The notes under the pieces were generated by a model. That model was not told where the DNA came from. It was given only the letters and a program-made list of their open reading frames with translations, and did not search any database. DNA of 28,266 bases, taken from assembly GCA_964450435.1 (NCBI GenBank), contig CAYVCX010000037.1, positions 1-28,266 on the forward strand, in the 5' to 3' direction. This DNA comes from SKLM01 sp964450435. Lineage in GTDB: Bacteria > Chloroflexota > Anaerolineae > B4-G1. A program made the position numbers and the translations under genes. Below, in pieces: positions 1 to 9,302 of the stretch; the first letter of the stretch is position 1; each line of letters begins with the position of its first letter.

Positions 1-170
1 TCCGGGATCAGCTCGTCGGCACGCCCAACGGCGAAGTCGGGCATCGACACCCAATAGAGCTTGTGGTCGGCAACGTGGTGGGCCAACGCCTGCTGCAGTT
101 CATCCCGCAGATCCTCGTCAGCGCTGACCAGAAGAACCCGCAACCGACCTTCCGGTATTACCCTCTCCAT
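1..170 (-). CDS. N-terminal fragment of a CpaE/TadZ-like or response-regulator-type protein (runs off the left edge)
   Basis: Reading the minus strand from an ATG at 170 gives about 56 residues before the window ends. After a short lead comes a beta-strand followed by acidic residues (RVLLVSADEDLRDELQQAL), which looks like the start of a CheY-like receiver fold. It is the next gene after cpaB on the same strand, and in Tad pilus operons that place is commonly held by the CpaE/TadZ ATPase, which begins with an atypical receiver domain and positions the pilus machinery. The ATPase part would lie outside the window, so the CpaE identity rests on context. A plain response regulator is the alternative. 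The 171-base gap to cpaB holds a GC-rich hairpin at 220-250 without a T-run. Confidence 0.6.
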   Translation of the reverse strand, partial: MERVIPEGRLRVLLVSADEDLRDELQQALAHHVADHKLYWVSMPDFAVGRADELIP

Positions 171-341
171 CCACACCCCCATCCACGCATGTTGTCCGTC
201 ATCGCATCTACTATGCCTGCACCGCCCGGGGGCGATCCGCCCCGGCGGTGATATCGTAATGCGCTGTCGATCGATCGCCCCGCCAACAGCTCGCCTGGTC
301 GACGCAGTTAACTCGTCCCTGGCGACGCACCGAGGGCGTCC

Positions 342-1142
342 TCAGGGTGTCTCCCCGGCCCCGGCGCCCATCAGACGGTTGATGAGATAGTCGAGATCGA
401 CAGGATCGGTCTGAAAATCGACCTCCACGCCGGGAGCGCGCAGCACGAGATCCCTGGTGGCCCCAATGTCCTTGACGTACTTCAACAGGAGCGCATCCTG
501 GGGGCTGACGGTGAGGAGGTAGGCCGTCGCGCCCCCCTCCTCGCCGCCCCGCATGATCTGGGCGAGGACGACGTTCTGGATCAAGCTGAAGGTCACCAAC
601 TCGGTCCCTTCTTCAGTCGGGCCGGCGACGGGTCCAGGCAGCCCGCCCGTGGTAACGGTGTCGGCGGGAAGCTCGTACGAGAGCAGGAGATCGACGTGGT
701 CCCCAGGCTTGAGGACGTTGAGGTTGCTCATCAGGTCCCCGGCGGGGAAGGCCATCAACACCTGGTCTTCGTTGATCACGACAGCCGTTCGTCCGTCCGC
801 CGCAATCACGTCAGGGTTGACCAGCCGCTGGCTAAGGACGATCTCGCCGGGATAGAGCTCGGTCAACGTGATCTTCCCGACACCGTCCCCCATCTGGCGG
901 ATAGCGGTCTCTGGGATGGCGTCGACGGGGACATCCTTCATCTCCAAGTCCTCGACGGTGAGGAGCGAGCGGACGCCGATCCTCTGCGCAGCGACGACGA
1001 CGGCCGCCTGAGGCGGCGCCCCGACCTGGGGCTCTGCCTCGGTGGGGGCGGCCCCCGAGAGCGTCATGAACCCGACCACGCCGGCGAGAGCTGCGACGAC
1101 CAGGCCGGCGGCCAACCAGAGAAACCCTCTCAGACGTCCCAT
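342..1142 (-). CDS. cpaB: Flp pilus assembly protein CpaB/RcpC
   Basis: The product is 266 residues. It has one N-terminal membrane segment (LRGFLWLAAGLVVAALAG), then an SAF-type domain (VVVAAQRIGVRSLLTVEDLE, later LYPGEIVLSQRLV), then the RcpC-type beta-rich region (NEDQVLMAFPAGDLM, LKPGDHVDLLLSYE). This order is typical of CpaB/RcpC, a periplasmic or cell-surface-side factor of the Tad secretion system that assembles Flp pili. I chose ATG 1142 rather than the upstream in-frame start at 1226. It has a GGGAG ribosome site a few bases ahead, it places the hydrophobic segment at the N-terminus, and the longer start would overlap tadE. It follows tadE by only 4 bases and precedes the CpaE-like fragment, so the three probably form one operon. 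Confidence 0.88.
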   Translation of the reverse strand: MGRLRGFLWLAAGLVVAALAGVVGFMTLSGAAPTEAEPQVGAPPQAAVVVAAQRIGVRSLLTVEDLEMKDVPVDAIPETAIRQMGDGVGKITLTELYPGEIVLSQRLVNPDVIAADGRTAVVINEDQVLMAFPAGDLMSNLNVLKPGDHVDLLLSYELPADTVTTGGLPGPVAGPTEEGTELVTFSLIQNVVLAQIMRGGEEGGATAYLLTVSPQDALLLKYVKDIGATRDLVLRAPGVEVDFQTDPVDLDYLINRLMGAGAGETP

Positions 1143-1146
1143 GAAT

Positions 1147-1632
1147 CTAACTCCCTGTGCTCCTATATGACGGCGCTTCCCTGTGCATTGTTGCGACTGA
1201 CTGAAGCTCCAGATCCGCACTCCCACCCACAGCCTGCATGATCAGCCCGGTGATCAGCGAGTGTCTGTATTCTACCGTGACGCTGATTGGCTTGCCAGCT
1301 TCGATCCCATCGAATTCCTCGTCTTCGAGTGGTGCCACTTTGATGTCCTCTTCGGGATTCTCAAAGCTTTTCCCACCCGTGCGTGCAATCACGGCGTCAT
1401 TTGATCTCGTCCACGGGCTGCTGGGTCGTCCTCTCGCTCGCCGAGTCTATGCGCACGGCAGCCCCAACCGCCCCCCGCAAGTGGCATCGGCGAGGCTGTC
1501 GTGGTCAAACATGACCACCGCGAGCTCCATCGCGAACTCCATGATGCCGAGGAAGATCAACAGCAGGATGGTGAATGTCAGAGCGTGCCGCACCAATTCC
1601 TGGCCTCTGTTGTCGCGTGCCAGAGACATCAT
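1147..1632 (-). pseudogene. tadE: TadE-like pilus assembly protein, interrupted by two compensating frameshifts
   Basis: The N-terminal part from ATG 1632 reads a short basic lead, RGQELVRHAL, and a hydrophobic helix ending LGIMEFAMELAVVMF, the hallmark of TadE/TadG minor pseudopilins. That frame then hits TAG at 1447-1449. A -1 shift near the C6 tract at 1471-1476 continues as GAVGAAVRIDSASERTTQQ and PVDEIK, ending at a TGA near 1398-1400. A +1 shift there returns to the first frame (DAVIARTGGKSFENP) and runs to the stop at 1147 with the usual TadE C-terminal strand (ISVTVEYRHSLITGL). The net length is about 161 residues, normal for the family. Either two indels have broken the gene, or they are sequencing or assembly errors. 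Programmed shifting is less likely. Confidence 0.8.
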
Positions 1633-1905
1633 TATCGTCCCGTCTTCCCTGCGGCCGGCCGCCGACACGGTCCAGGAACTCCGCCGCGGCCAAATCGAGC
1701 CGTGGTCGGCAAATACGCCGGCGGCTTGTGTGGAGCCATTGGAGGCCGCGACGGCCCGGCGAACCCGCCGCTGCCGAAATCGCGCCTCCAACCGGCTCCC
1801 CTCTGATGACTTTCCCGCGCCGGGACTCTATCGGGACGCGAGGGTCGCGCTCAACGCGTCAGGATTCAGCCCGCCTGCCCAATCCTTGATCTCGCTCTGG
1901 CACAG

Positions 1906-1914
1906 ATTGTAGCA
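1906..1914 (-). promoter_or_regulatory. possible extended -10 promoter for the pilus genes
   Basis: On the minus strand TGCTACAAT fits an extended -10 element (TGn followed by a TATAAT-like hexamer), about 270 bases ahead of the tadE start. No good -35 hexamer is visible, which extended -10 promoters can tolerate. The long untranslated stretch between it and tadE holds no convincing gene. Confidence 0.3.
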
Positions 1915-2034
1915 TGAAAAACTAGGGCACACGTAGGAGAATTCTTAGAAAAGTCTTAGACATGGAGGACGGAGGGGCTGTGGGAAGCCACCTCGACGCC
2001 GACATGATACGCGGCTGCCGGGGATTGTCAGGGA

Positions 2035-2050
2035 TGTTTCACGTGAAACG
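2035..2050. promoter_or_regulatory. parS: parS site 1 (ParB binding palindrome)
   Basis: TGTTTCACGTGAAACG contains the perfect 14-base palindrome GTTTCACGTGAAAC, identical to the core of the widely conserved chromosomal parS consensus bound by ParB/Spo0J. It lies in a gene-free region between the pilus operon and the dnaN cluster. An identical 16-mer occurs 84 bases downstream. Confidence 0.93.
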
Positions 2051-2118
2051 GGAGCGTAAGAGGTAAAGCGTAAAACGTAAGTCCTGAGCGGGGGCTTGCA
2101 GCGGCGGTGCTGAAGGGA

Positions 2119-2134
2119 TGTTTCACGTGAAACG
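2119..2134. promoter_or_regulatory. parS: parS site 2 (ParB binding palindrome)
   Basis: This is a second exact copy of TGTTTCACGTGAAACG, spaced 84 bases (about eight helical turns) from the first. The sequence between the two copies is different apart from a few flanking bases (GGGA before both), so this is not a simple local duplication. Paired parS sites close to the origin are the usual nucleation points for ParB spreading and SMC loading. Confidence 0.93.
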
Positions 2135-2165
2135 TACGCGGTGCGCAGGGCGGGCCGGTCGGCGA

Positions 2166-2194
2166 TTGTCTGTTCAGGCCAAAAGTGCTAAGAT
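2166..2194 (+). promoter_or_regulatory. sigma-70-type promoter upstream of the hairpin-rich segment
   Basis: TTGTCT at 2166-2171 and TAAGAT at 2189-2194 are separated by 17 bases. Transcription would start near 2201, giving either a long structured leader for the gene at 2439 or an independent small RNA. Confidence 0.5.
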
Positions 2195-2200
2195 AGCGGG

Positions 2201-2405
2201 CCGAGCAGGGGCTGACTGGAGGGAGTGGCGGAAGGAGCCTGCTGCTGGAGCAGGCACTGCCTGTGATGGGCTCGGGCTCGCCGCAGGCCTTCCAGGCACT
2301 CCACCCGTCCGACCGGGTGGTCCTCGCGAGGACTGGCGAGGGCAAGCGCGGGAAGGCGTAGGCAGCACCTTCAACTCGCAGGTGTCCGGTTGAACGAGGC
2401 CGCTG
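2201..2405 (+). other. hairpin-rich transcribed segment, candidate structured RNA or leader
   Basis: No protein-coding signal is convincing here, but several stems follow in order. A compound stem pairs 2222-2227/2297-2302 (GGAGTG/CACTCC) and 2230-2235/2288-2293 (GGAAGG/CCTTCC). A 7-bp hairpin pairs 2301-2307/2314-2320 (CCACCCG/CGGGTGG), a 6-bp hairpin pairs 2322-2327/2336-2341, and another pairs 2370-2375/2389-2394 (TTCAAC/GTTGAA). The first two stems share bases at 2301-2302 and would compete at that edge. A promoter sits just upstream. I see no match to tmRNA, RNase P, SRP or a known riboswitch, and no T-tract terminator before the next gene, so a 5' leader for the gene at 2439 is as likely as a separate RNA. 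Confidence 0.4.
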
Positions 2406-2438
2406 CTATCTCGAACTCAGCGTGCCGGGAGGGATGCG

Positions 2439-2864
2439 ATGGGGGACACTAGAAGGGAACCGCTGTTCGCCGACCTGGTGTTCAACGAGGAAGGAGAGAG
2501 GGCTCAGGTGACCACGATCGGCGGGGAGCCCTTCTACGCCGTGCCTGAGGACGATTTCCTGCGCCACGTGGAGGCCGAACGGGTGGACCAGCAGATCGTA
2601 GCGGCGCTGCAGGAGCGGCTCCAGGAGATGCGCGACGTGGTCACCGACGGGGTGGTTCAGCTGCTGGGTGAGGAGAACCTGTTTACCCGCGCCTCGATCC
2701 AGCACGCGATAGATAACCTGGACCGCATCCTCGAACCCGGTGCTGTGGACGCTGACGAGCTGCGCACCGCGCTGTGGATGGCGGGCTTCCGCGCCGTGGT
2801 CGACGTGCACGGCAAGCTGGTGCGCATTGAGGCTCCTGGTCGGGAGGCCGGGGGCGAGGCCTGA
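2439..2864 (+). CDS. conserved-looking small acidic protein of unknown function
   Basis: The product is 141 residues and soluble, with no membrane segment. The N-terminal half reads as beta-strands (EPLFADLVFNEEGERAQVTT, then GGEPFYAVPEDDFLRHVEAE), followed by a long helical stretch (residues ~50-75, QIVAALQERLQEMRDVV) and a C-terminal helix-strand unit ending in RAVVDVHGKLVRIEAP. I recognise no enzyme motif. ATG 2439 has a GGGAGGG ribosome site at the right distance. Its position just ahead of dnaN suggests a chromosome-maintenance neighbourhood but does not assign a role. The minus-strand reading of the same bases has a much less protein-like composition. Confidence 0.75.
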   Translation: MGDTRREPLFADLVFNEEGERAQVTTIGGEPFYAVPEDDFLRHVEAERVDQQIVAALQERLQEMRDVVTDGVVQLLGEENLFTRASIQHAIDNLDRILEPGAVDADELRTALWMAGFRAVVDVHGKLVRIEAPGREAGGEA

Positions 2865-2866
2865 AC

Positions 2867-2895
2867 TTGTGTGGCTCGAGGACTTAGTGTATACT
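2867..2895 (+). promoter_or_regulatory. dnaN promoter
   Basis: TTGTGT at 2867-2872 and TATACT at 2890-2895 have a 17-base spacer. The region begins just after the preceding stop codon, so dnaN can be transcribed alone. A 7-bp inverted repeat (CTTCTGA at 2894-2900, TCAGAAG at 2912-2918) overlaps the -10 edge and the expected start near 2902. That position is more typical of a repressor operator than of an RNA hairpin. Confidence 0.65.
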
Positions 2896-3022
2896 TCTGA
2901 ATCCATGCAACTCAGAAGGACTCGGTAGGCTCAAGGCCCGGGTGAGGAGTTGGCAATCCCCCAAGGGCGGCTTTTTCCTTGTCTACTGAGACTGACAATC
3001 ATCACCGAGGAGGGGCACACTG

Positions 3023-4159
3023 ATGAAGGTCTCCTGCCTACAAGAGAACCTGGCCGAAGGGCTGAGCATCGTCGGACGAGCGGTCTCGCCCCGCTCCACG
3101 CTTCCGGTATTGGGGAACGTTCTCGTCGCCACTGACGGAGGCCGGCTCAGACTGTCGGCCACGGATCTTGAGGTGGGCATCAACTGTTGGATCGGGGCGA
3201 AGGTGGAGGAAGAAGGGGCGACGACGATTCCGGCGCGCACGTTCATCGACCTAATCAACGCCCTGCCCCCGGGCCAGGTGGACATGGAGTTGATCGTGCG
3301 CACCCAGACACTCACCCTCTCGGCGGCTCGCAGCGAGGCGAACATCAAGGGGATCGACGCTCAGGAGTTCCCCATTGTGGCCGTGCCAGATGAGGAAGCC
3401 GAAGGCATCCCCATCGAGCCCGACGTGCTGCGGTCGGCGATTGAGCAAGTGGCCTTCGCCGCGGCGACGGACGAGAGCCGCCCCATCCTCACCGGCGTCC
3501 TGGCCCAATTCGCGAACGAGGAGCTGACACTGGCCGCCGCCGATGGATTTCGTCTGTCGGTGCGGACTGTGAGCCTGCCCGACGCTGTCTCCGACCCCTT
3601 CAGCATCATCATCCCGGCCCAGGCTCTGACCGAGCTGCGCCGGGTCAGCGGGGAGCAGGAAGCGACTGTCACCATCCACGTCACGCCGGAGCGCAATCAG
3701 GTAATCTTCGAACTGACCGACGTGGTGCTGGTGTCACAGCTGATCGACGGCAACTTCCCCGACTATCGCCAGATCATCCCGCGGGAGCGCACCACGCACA
3801 CCGTGCTGGACACGGCCCCGTTCTTGAAGGCCTGCAAGATGGCCCAGATCTTCGCCCGTGACGCGGCCAACATCAGCCGGATTCAGGTCGTCCCGGGGTC
3901 CGAACTCGAACCCGGGTGCGTGCGCGTCTCGGCCACATCGGCGGAGACGGGCGAGGACGTGAGCGAGGTCGATGCCAGCGTCGAGGGCGAAGGGATAGAG
4001 ATCGCGTTCAACGTCAAGTATCTCATCGACGTGCTCTCCGTGACGGACACCGCTCAGGTCGCTCTGGATACGACCACGTCCTCCAGCCCGGGCGTTGTTC
4101 GGCCGGTGGGCGAGGACAGATTCACCCACGTGATCATGCCCATGCACCTGGGGCAGTAG
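3023..4159 (+). CDS. dnaN: DNA polymerase III beta subunit (sliding clamp)
   Basis: The product is 378 residues, the usual clamp length, with three repeats of the clamp fold. Family signatures include the N-terminal MKVSCLQENLAEGLSIVGRAV followed by LPVLGNVLV, the central GVLAQFANEELTLAAADGFR, LIDGNFPDYRQIIP, and the C-terminal VIMPMHLGQ, close to the usual MPMRL ending. The protein forms a ring dimer on DNA that tethers DNA polymerase III and recruits repair and replication factors through its hydrophobic cleft. ATG 3023 is preceded by GAGGAGGGG. It has its own promoter and a strong terminator, so it appears monocistronic. dnaA and recF, its most common neighbours, are absent from the window. 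Confidence 0.98.
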   Translation: MKVSCLQENLAEGLSIVGRAVSPRSTLPVLGNVLVATDGGRLRLSATDLEVGINCWIGAKVEEEGATTIPARTFIDLINALPPGQVDMELIVRTQTLTLSAARSEANIKGIDAQEFPIVAVPDEEAEGIPIEPDVLRSAIEQVAFAAATDESRPILTGVLAQFANEELTLAAADGFRLSVRTVSLPDAVSDPFSIIIPAQALTELRRVSGEQEATVTIHVTPERNQVIFELTDVVLVSQLIDGNFPDYRQIIPRERTTHTVLDTAPFLKACKMAQIFARDAANISRIQVVPGSELEPGCVRVSATSAETGEDVSEVDASVEGEGIEIAFNVKYLIDVLSVTDTAQVALDTTTSSSPGVVRPVGEDRFTHVIMPMHLGQ

Positions 4160-4188
4160 GCCCTGGGGCTATGAGGCCCTGGGCATCC

Positions 4189-4226
4189 CCCGTCCTCGGG
4201 CGGTACGCCTGAGGACGGGTTTTTTT
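4189..4226 (+). terminator. rho-independent terminator of dnaN
   Basis: A perfect 9-bp stem (CCCGTCCTC/GAGGACGGG) with a 13-base loop is followed by seven T residues at 4220-4226. It begins 30 bases after the dnaN stop. Confidence 0.95.
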
Positions 4227-4279
4227 CTCTCCAGGCCCGGCACTGGTTCGGGCCCGGTCTCCAGCCGGTCCAGCTCAAG

Positions 4280-4307
4280 TTGTCCGCCTTTCTCACCCTG
4301 GTATAAT
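4280..4307 (+). promoter_or_regulatory. promoter of the PH-domain membrane protein gene
   Basis: TTGTCC at 4280-4285 and a perfect TATAAT at 4302-4307 have a 16-base spacer, 27 bases ahead of the start codon and after the dnaN terminator. Confidence 0.8.
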
Positions 4308-4334
4308 GCTGCCTCTGGTGAGGAGGCTTACCGT

Positions 4335-5237
4335 ATGTCAAAATGGGAGATCAGCGCCGGGCGCGGCTTTGGCATCGGCATCGGGTTGATGACCTTCATC
4401 ACACTGACCAACGCCGCGTTGATCGGAATCGCCGCGTCGCAGCCGGTCACCTTTGCCACGTTCGTGGCCGGAGTGGCGGTCCTCTTCGGCTTCGTGCTGG
4501 TGGGGCTGATTGCCTACTGGGTGTACGGGCTGGCCGGCTGCAGCTACCTGCTCGACAGGAATGCCCTGACCATCCAATGGGGGACATCGAAGCAGGTAAT
4601 CCCCACGAACGAGATCGAGCGCGTGTTCACGGGGGATCAGATTGACGACAGCATCCGCTTCTGCGGTGGCGGGTGGCCGGGCCACTGGGTAGGCTACGGC
4701 GAGATTTCAGGCGCCGGGGAGACTCTCTTCTACGCCACGGAACCGCCGCGCAAGCAAATCTTCGTCGCCACGCCGGGCCTGGTCTACGGCATATCGCCGA
4801 CGGATCGCGAGGCTTTCCTCGAGTCGCTCCAGGAGCGCCGGCAGATGGGCCCCACTCAGGTGGTGGAACCTTCGTCCCGGCGCCCGGCGATTCTCGAGTG
4901 GCCCATCTGGCGGGATCGGTTGGGGTTGATCCTGCTCGGTGTGGCAGCGCTGGTACTCGCGGCACTGGTGGGCTATCTGTCGTTCCGCTTCCCGTCGCTG
5001 CCGCTGCTGGTGCCGCTTCACTTTGGCGCCTCGGGCTCACCGACTCGGCTGGGACCCCGCGCTGAGATCTTCCTCATGCCTCTGATTGGCCTGGTCACGC
5101 TGCTGATAAATGGGTCGCTGGGAGGGCTCCTGTACCGGCGCGACCGGGTGGCGAGCTACTTGCTGTGGGGAGGGGCGATCGTGGTCCAGCTGCTGATCTG
5201 GGGGGCGGCGGCAGGCCTGCTGGGACACAGCGTCTAG
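4335..5237 (+). CDS. membrane protein with bacterial PH-like domain and DUF1648-like C-terminus
   Basis: The product is 300 residues. Two hydrophobic segments (about 12-35 and 42-67) precede a soluble beta-rich region (about 70-165: YLLDRNALTIQWGTSKQVIP, NEIERVF, LVYGISPTDREAFLESL). That layout is typical of bacterial PH domains that sit next to membrane helices. Three further helices follow. The stretch LVPLHFGASGSPTRLGPRAE resembles DUF1648, a motif shared with SdpI-type immunity proteins. The protein should sit in the cytoplasmic membrane; its substrate or partner is unknown. ATG 4335 has a GAGGAGG site at about 10 bases and its own promoter. It is convergent with the glycosidase gene. The interval 5238-5417 holds no clear terminator. 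Confidence 0.8.
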   Translation: MSKWEISAGRGFGIGIGLMTFITLTNAALIGIAASQPVTFATFVAGVAVLFGFVLVGLIAYWVYGLAGCSYLLDRNALTIQWGTSKQVIPTNEIERVFTGDQIDDSIRFCGGGWPGHWVGYGEISGAGETLFYATEPPRKQIFVATPGLVYGISPTDREAFLESLQERRQMGPTQVVEPSSRRPAILEWPIWRDRLGLILLGVAALVLAALVGYLSFRFPSLPLLVPLHFGASGSPTRLGPRAEIFLMPLIGLVTLLINGSLGGLLYRRDRVASYLLWGGAIVVQLLIWGAAAGLLGHSV

Positions 5238-5417
5238 ACCCCCGCGAGCGGCAGTCCTCGTAGAGCCGCCTCGCCCTCCGGGCCAGGAACGGAGAGCTGG
5301 TGCTCCTCTGGGCGCCGCCTCGCAGCCACCTGCTTGCCTGTTGACCGATCGCAGCAGTCCACACTGCACCGGCTCGTGCACAGCTTCGGGTTCTTCTTGC
5401 AACCCCAGCACTCAGCG

Positions 5418-6944
<1,527 letters not shown>

Positions 6945-7010
6945 CGAGACTGTCTCCCTCCGACGGAGCGCTGCCGATGAGCAATGCGACCCATCGCGCT
7001 CACGTCCACT

Positions 7011-7871
7011 CTATCCGTAGTCGGCCTCGGCAATCTGCTCGAAATCGAACTCTGAGCCGAGGTCGCCGTCCGACACCTGCTCCGCCACCGCATGGGGCTC
7101 CATCTCATCGAGCAGCCCTGCCTCAACGCCGCGCTGGCACAGCGACCGGTAGCGACAGTAGCGGCAGCAACGCCGATCGTCGGTGCGGGGAAGGAGGTCG
7201 TCGTCATCGCGTTCGGCGAAGGTCTCCTCGATCTCCACGAGGAGACCGGTCAAGAAGTCCTCATCGGAGCGGCACCGGTCGCCATCATAGGCAAAGTGCT
7301 CTGGCCGCGCGGGAAAGTTCGCGAACCAGTACACCATAGTCACCTGATGGGGTTGAATCTCATCACCTCCATTGAGGTGCGCCCCAGCCCGAACGAGCAG
7401 GTACGGATAGACGTGCGTCTGCAACCGCTGGGACAGACTCTCTCTGCCCGGTCGCCTGCGGTTGGTCTTCCAGTCGACGATCACGGCGCGCTCGTTGAGA
7501 TCCACGGCCACGAGATCGTACTGGGCCACCAGGCGGGCGTGCGCCACGGGGGCAGATAGACCGACCTCGGGGTGCCGGAGCGCCGGCAGGTCTCGGGGGC
7601 CGCTTTCCAGGTAGTTGAACCACCAGCGGCGCACCTCGGGATCGGTCACGGTCTGGGACAACTGGCTCACCGGCAGGCCCGAGAGATGCTGATGGATCAG
7701 GTGGTGGAAGGCAGCGCCCTGCTGCAGGTACCGCTCGTTTTCCAGAGGGGGAGCCACCTCGACGGCAGGCCATTGGAGGCGGCGCACGTAGCGCAGTTGG
7801 AAGCGTCGCGGGCAGTCGACGTAGTCCTGGAGGCTCGCCTGGCTGAACTGGAAGGCGTGCGCCTGCATCAT
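7011..7871 (-). CDS. PD-(D/E)XK nuclease with Cas4/AddB-type iron-sulfur cysteines
   Basis: The product is 286 residues. The nuclease core shows D119 in QYDLV, D133-x-K135 in IVDWKTN, and a helix QTHVYPYLLV at about 151-160 matching the RecB-type motif. Four cysteines, C20 near the N-terminus and C236-x2-C239-x5-C245 near the C-terminus, fit the split 4Fe-4S ligand pattern of Cas4, AddB and related PDDEXK_1 proteins. It probably cuts or trims single-stranded DNA ends during repair. No cas genes or CRISPR repeats are in the window, so Cas4 function is not supported. The stop of the upstream membrane protein gene is immediately followed by the tandem ATGs of this one (TAGATGATG), so translation may be coupled. 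Confidence 0.85.
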   Translation of the reverse strand: MMQAHAFQFSQASLQDYVDCPRRFQLRYVRRLQWPAVEVAPPLENERYLQQGAAFHHLIHQHLSGLPVSQLSQTVTDPEVRRWWFNYLESGPRDLPALRHPEVGLSAPVAHARLVAQYDLVAVDLNERAVIVDWKTNRRRPGRESLSQRLQTHVYPYLLVRAGAHLNGGDEIQPHQVTMVYWFANFPARPEHFAYDGDRCRSDEDFLTGLLVEIEETFAERDDDDLLPRTDDRRCCRYCRYRSLCQRGVEAGLLDEMEPHAVAEQVSDGDLGSEFDFEQIAEADYG

Positions 7872-9302
7872 CTAGGGCCCAAAGAACGTGTACAGGCTCG
7901 CCAGGCGAGCCGCGGTCGGCGAGAGAATCTGCGGGAAGAGGCCCATGCCGATGGAGGCTGCCACCGCCGAGGCAACGAGCCCCGCCATCAGCAGGTGCGG
8001 GGGAGACCCCTCTCGCTCCGCCGGTCCCGCTCCTTCGCCAGATGGCTCAGGGCGCGCCAGAAGGGTGGAGAGTGCCCGCCATACACCAATCAGCACGCCC
8101 AGGGTCGCCAGCATTATGAACAGTACAGATCTCAGGTCGGTCGGCGCCAGGGCGCGATAGAGGGCCCACCGCCCGGCAAATCCGGCGGTGATCGGGACTC
8201 CCGCCAGAGAAAGAGCTCCGATCAGGAAGGCCAGGGTGCACCAAGGCGCACTCCACGCTAGCCCCCGCAGGGCGTCCAAGGAATCGTCGCCTCCACCCAG
8301 GGAACGCAGCCCTTTCAGGCCACTGGTCATCAGCACCACTCCAAACGGGCGAACGAGCAATCCAAACAACGCGAGGGTCAAGCCCCGCTCACTGGTCATG
8401 CCAAGGGCAACCAGGGCCACACCGGTATCGGCCAGCGCGCCATAGCCCACCAAACGGCCCAGACGGCGTTGTGAGGCAGCGAACAGCCCCCCAGCGACGA
8501 TCATCGCCAGGCCAGCCAGCGACACGAGAGATGAGAAGCCCGGGTAGGCACTGAGGTCTGGATAGGTCTCGAGGAACGTCAGCAGCAAGAACCAGACCGC
8601 CGCATTGTTGACCGTGAGGATGAAGGCGCCGGCCAGGGGCTCGCTTTGGCTGACGGCAGACGGGACCCACATATGGAACGGAACGCTGCCCAGCAGCAGC
8701 GCGAAGGACAGAGCAATGAGAACAGCGGAGGTGTCGAGCAGCGCCGTATTGTCGGGCGTCAGGGCATAGCGTCCCATGAGCCAATGAGCGAGCAGCAATC
8801 CCGGAAGCGCCAGCAGGGAGAACGACACATATTGAAGCGCTCCTCGCGTGGGGCCCTGCTCTTCCGGCTGGAGCGCAAAGATGGAAAGCGCGACGGCGAC
8901 CTCCGCAAGCAAGACGGCATAGATCAGCGGACGGATGAGGAGGCATCCACTGAGGAGGCTCAACAAACCGAGGCCCACGGGGAGAAGCATGGATCGAGGT
9001 GACGTGGGCCAGGCCAGCGCAAAGATTCCCGCAGCCGTCAGATAGAGGAGGCCTATGGCGAGCCGATCGGCGTCCTCCAGGACCAACTCCCGCCCCAGGA
9101 AGGAGAGGGTTCCCCCCATGACAATCTGGCGATCCCAGAGCTGCACAGTGCGACCGAGGGGCAGCACGACAATGATGATGCCCAGGGCGAGGGTGGTACC
9201 AATCGAGAGGAGCGAGGACAGGGTCGCCCAGCGACGCAGGGCGTACACGAGGCCGGCCAGGACCAACGGGAGGGCCAGGAAAAGAAGGAGTCCCGCTATC
9301 AC
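7872..9302 (-). CDS. complex I/Mrp/Hyf antiporter-like membrane subunit (NuoN/NuoM family)
   Basis: The product is about 476 residues with roughly 12-14 hydrophobic helices. Family landmarks are a helix with a central glutamate (YAVLLAEVAVALSIFAL), LLGSVPFHMWVPSAVSQSEP, the ASQRRLGRLVGYGALADTGVAL region, and LSLAGVPITAGFAGRWALY. In typical proton-pumping subunits several of these segments carry lysines that move protons; here the matching places read N, R or G. I chose GTG 9302, which overlaps the TGA of the upstream gene (GTGA). The longer open frame back to 9884 is soluble, repetitive and covers the upstream gene. The partner redox module is not in the window. Confidence 0.82.
   Translation of the reverse strand: MIAGLLLFLALPLVLAGLVYALRRWATLSSLLSIGTTLALGIIIVVLPLGRTVQLWDRQIVMGGTLSFLGRELVLEDADRLAIGLLYLTAAGIFALAWPTSPRSMLLPVGLGLLSLLSGCLLIRPLIYAVLLAEVAVALSIFALQPEEQGPTRGALQYVSFSLLALPGLLLAHWLMGRYALTPDNTALLDTSAVLIALSFALLLGSVPFHMWVPSAVSQSEPLAGAFILTVNNAAVWFLLLTFLETYPDLSAYPGFSSLVSLAGLAMIVAGGLFAASQRRLGRLVGYGALADTGVALVALGMTSERGLTLALFGLLVRPFGVVLMTSGLKGLRSLGGGDDSLDALRGLAWSAPWCTLAFLIGALSLAGVPITAGFAGRWALYRALAPTDLRSVLFIMLATLGVLIGVWRALSTLLARPEPSGEGAGPAEREGSPPHLLMAGLVASAVAASIGMGLFPQILSPTAARLASLYTFFGP

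Noticed and set aside
7011..7871. Cas4 and an associated CRISPR locus
   Set aside because: The nuclease has Cas4-like cysteines, but no CRISPR array or cas1/cas2 genes are present anywhere in the window.
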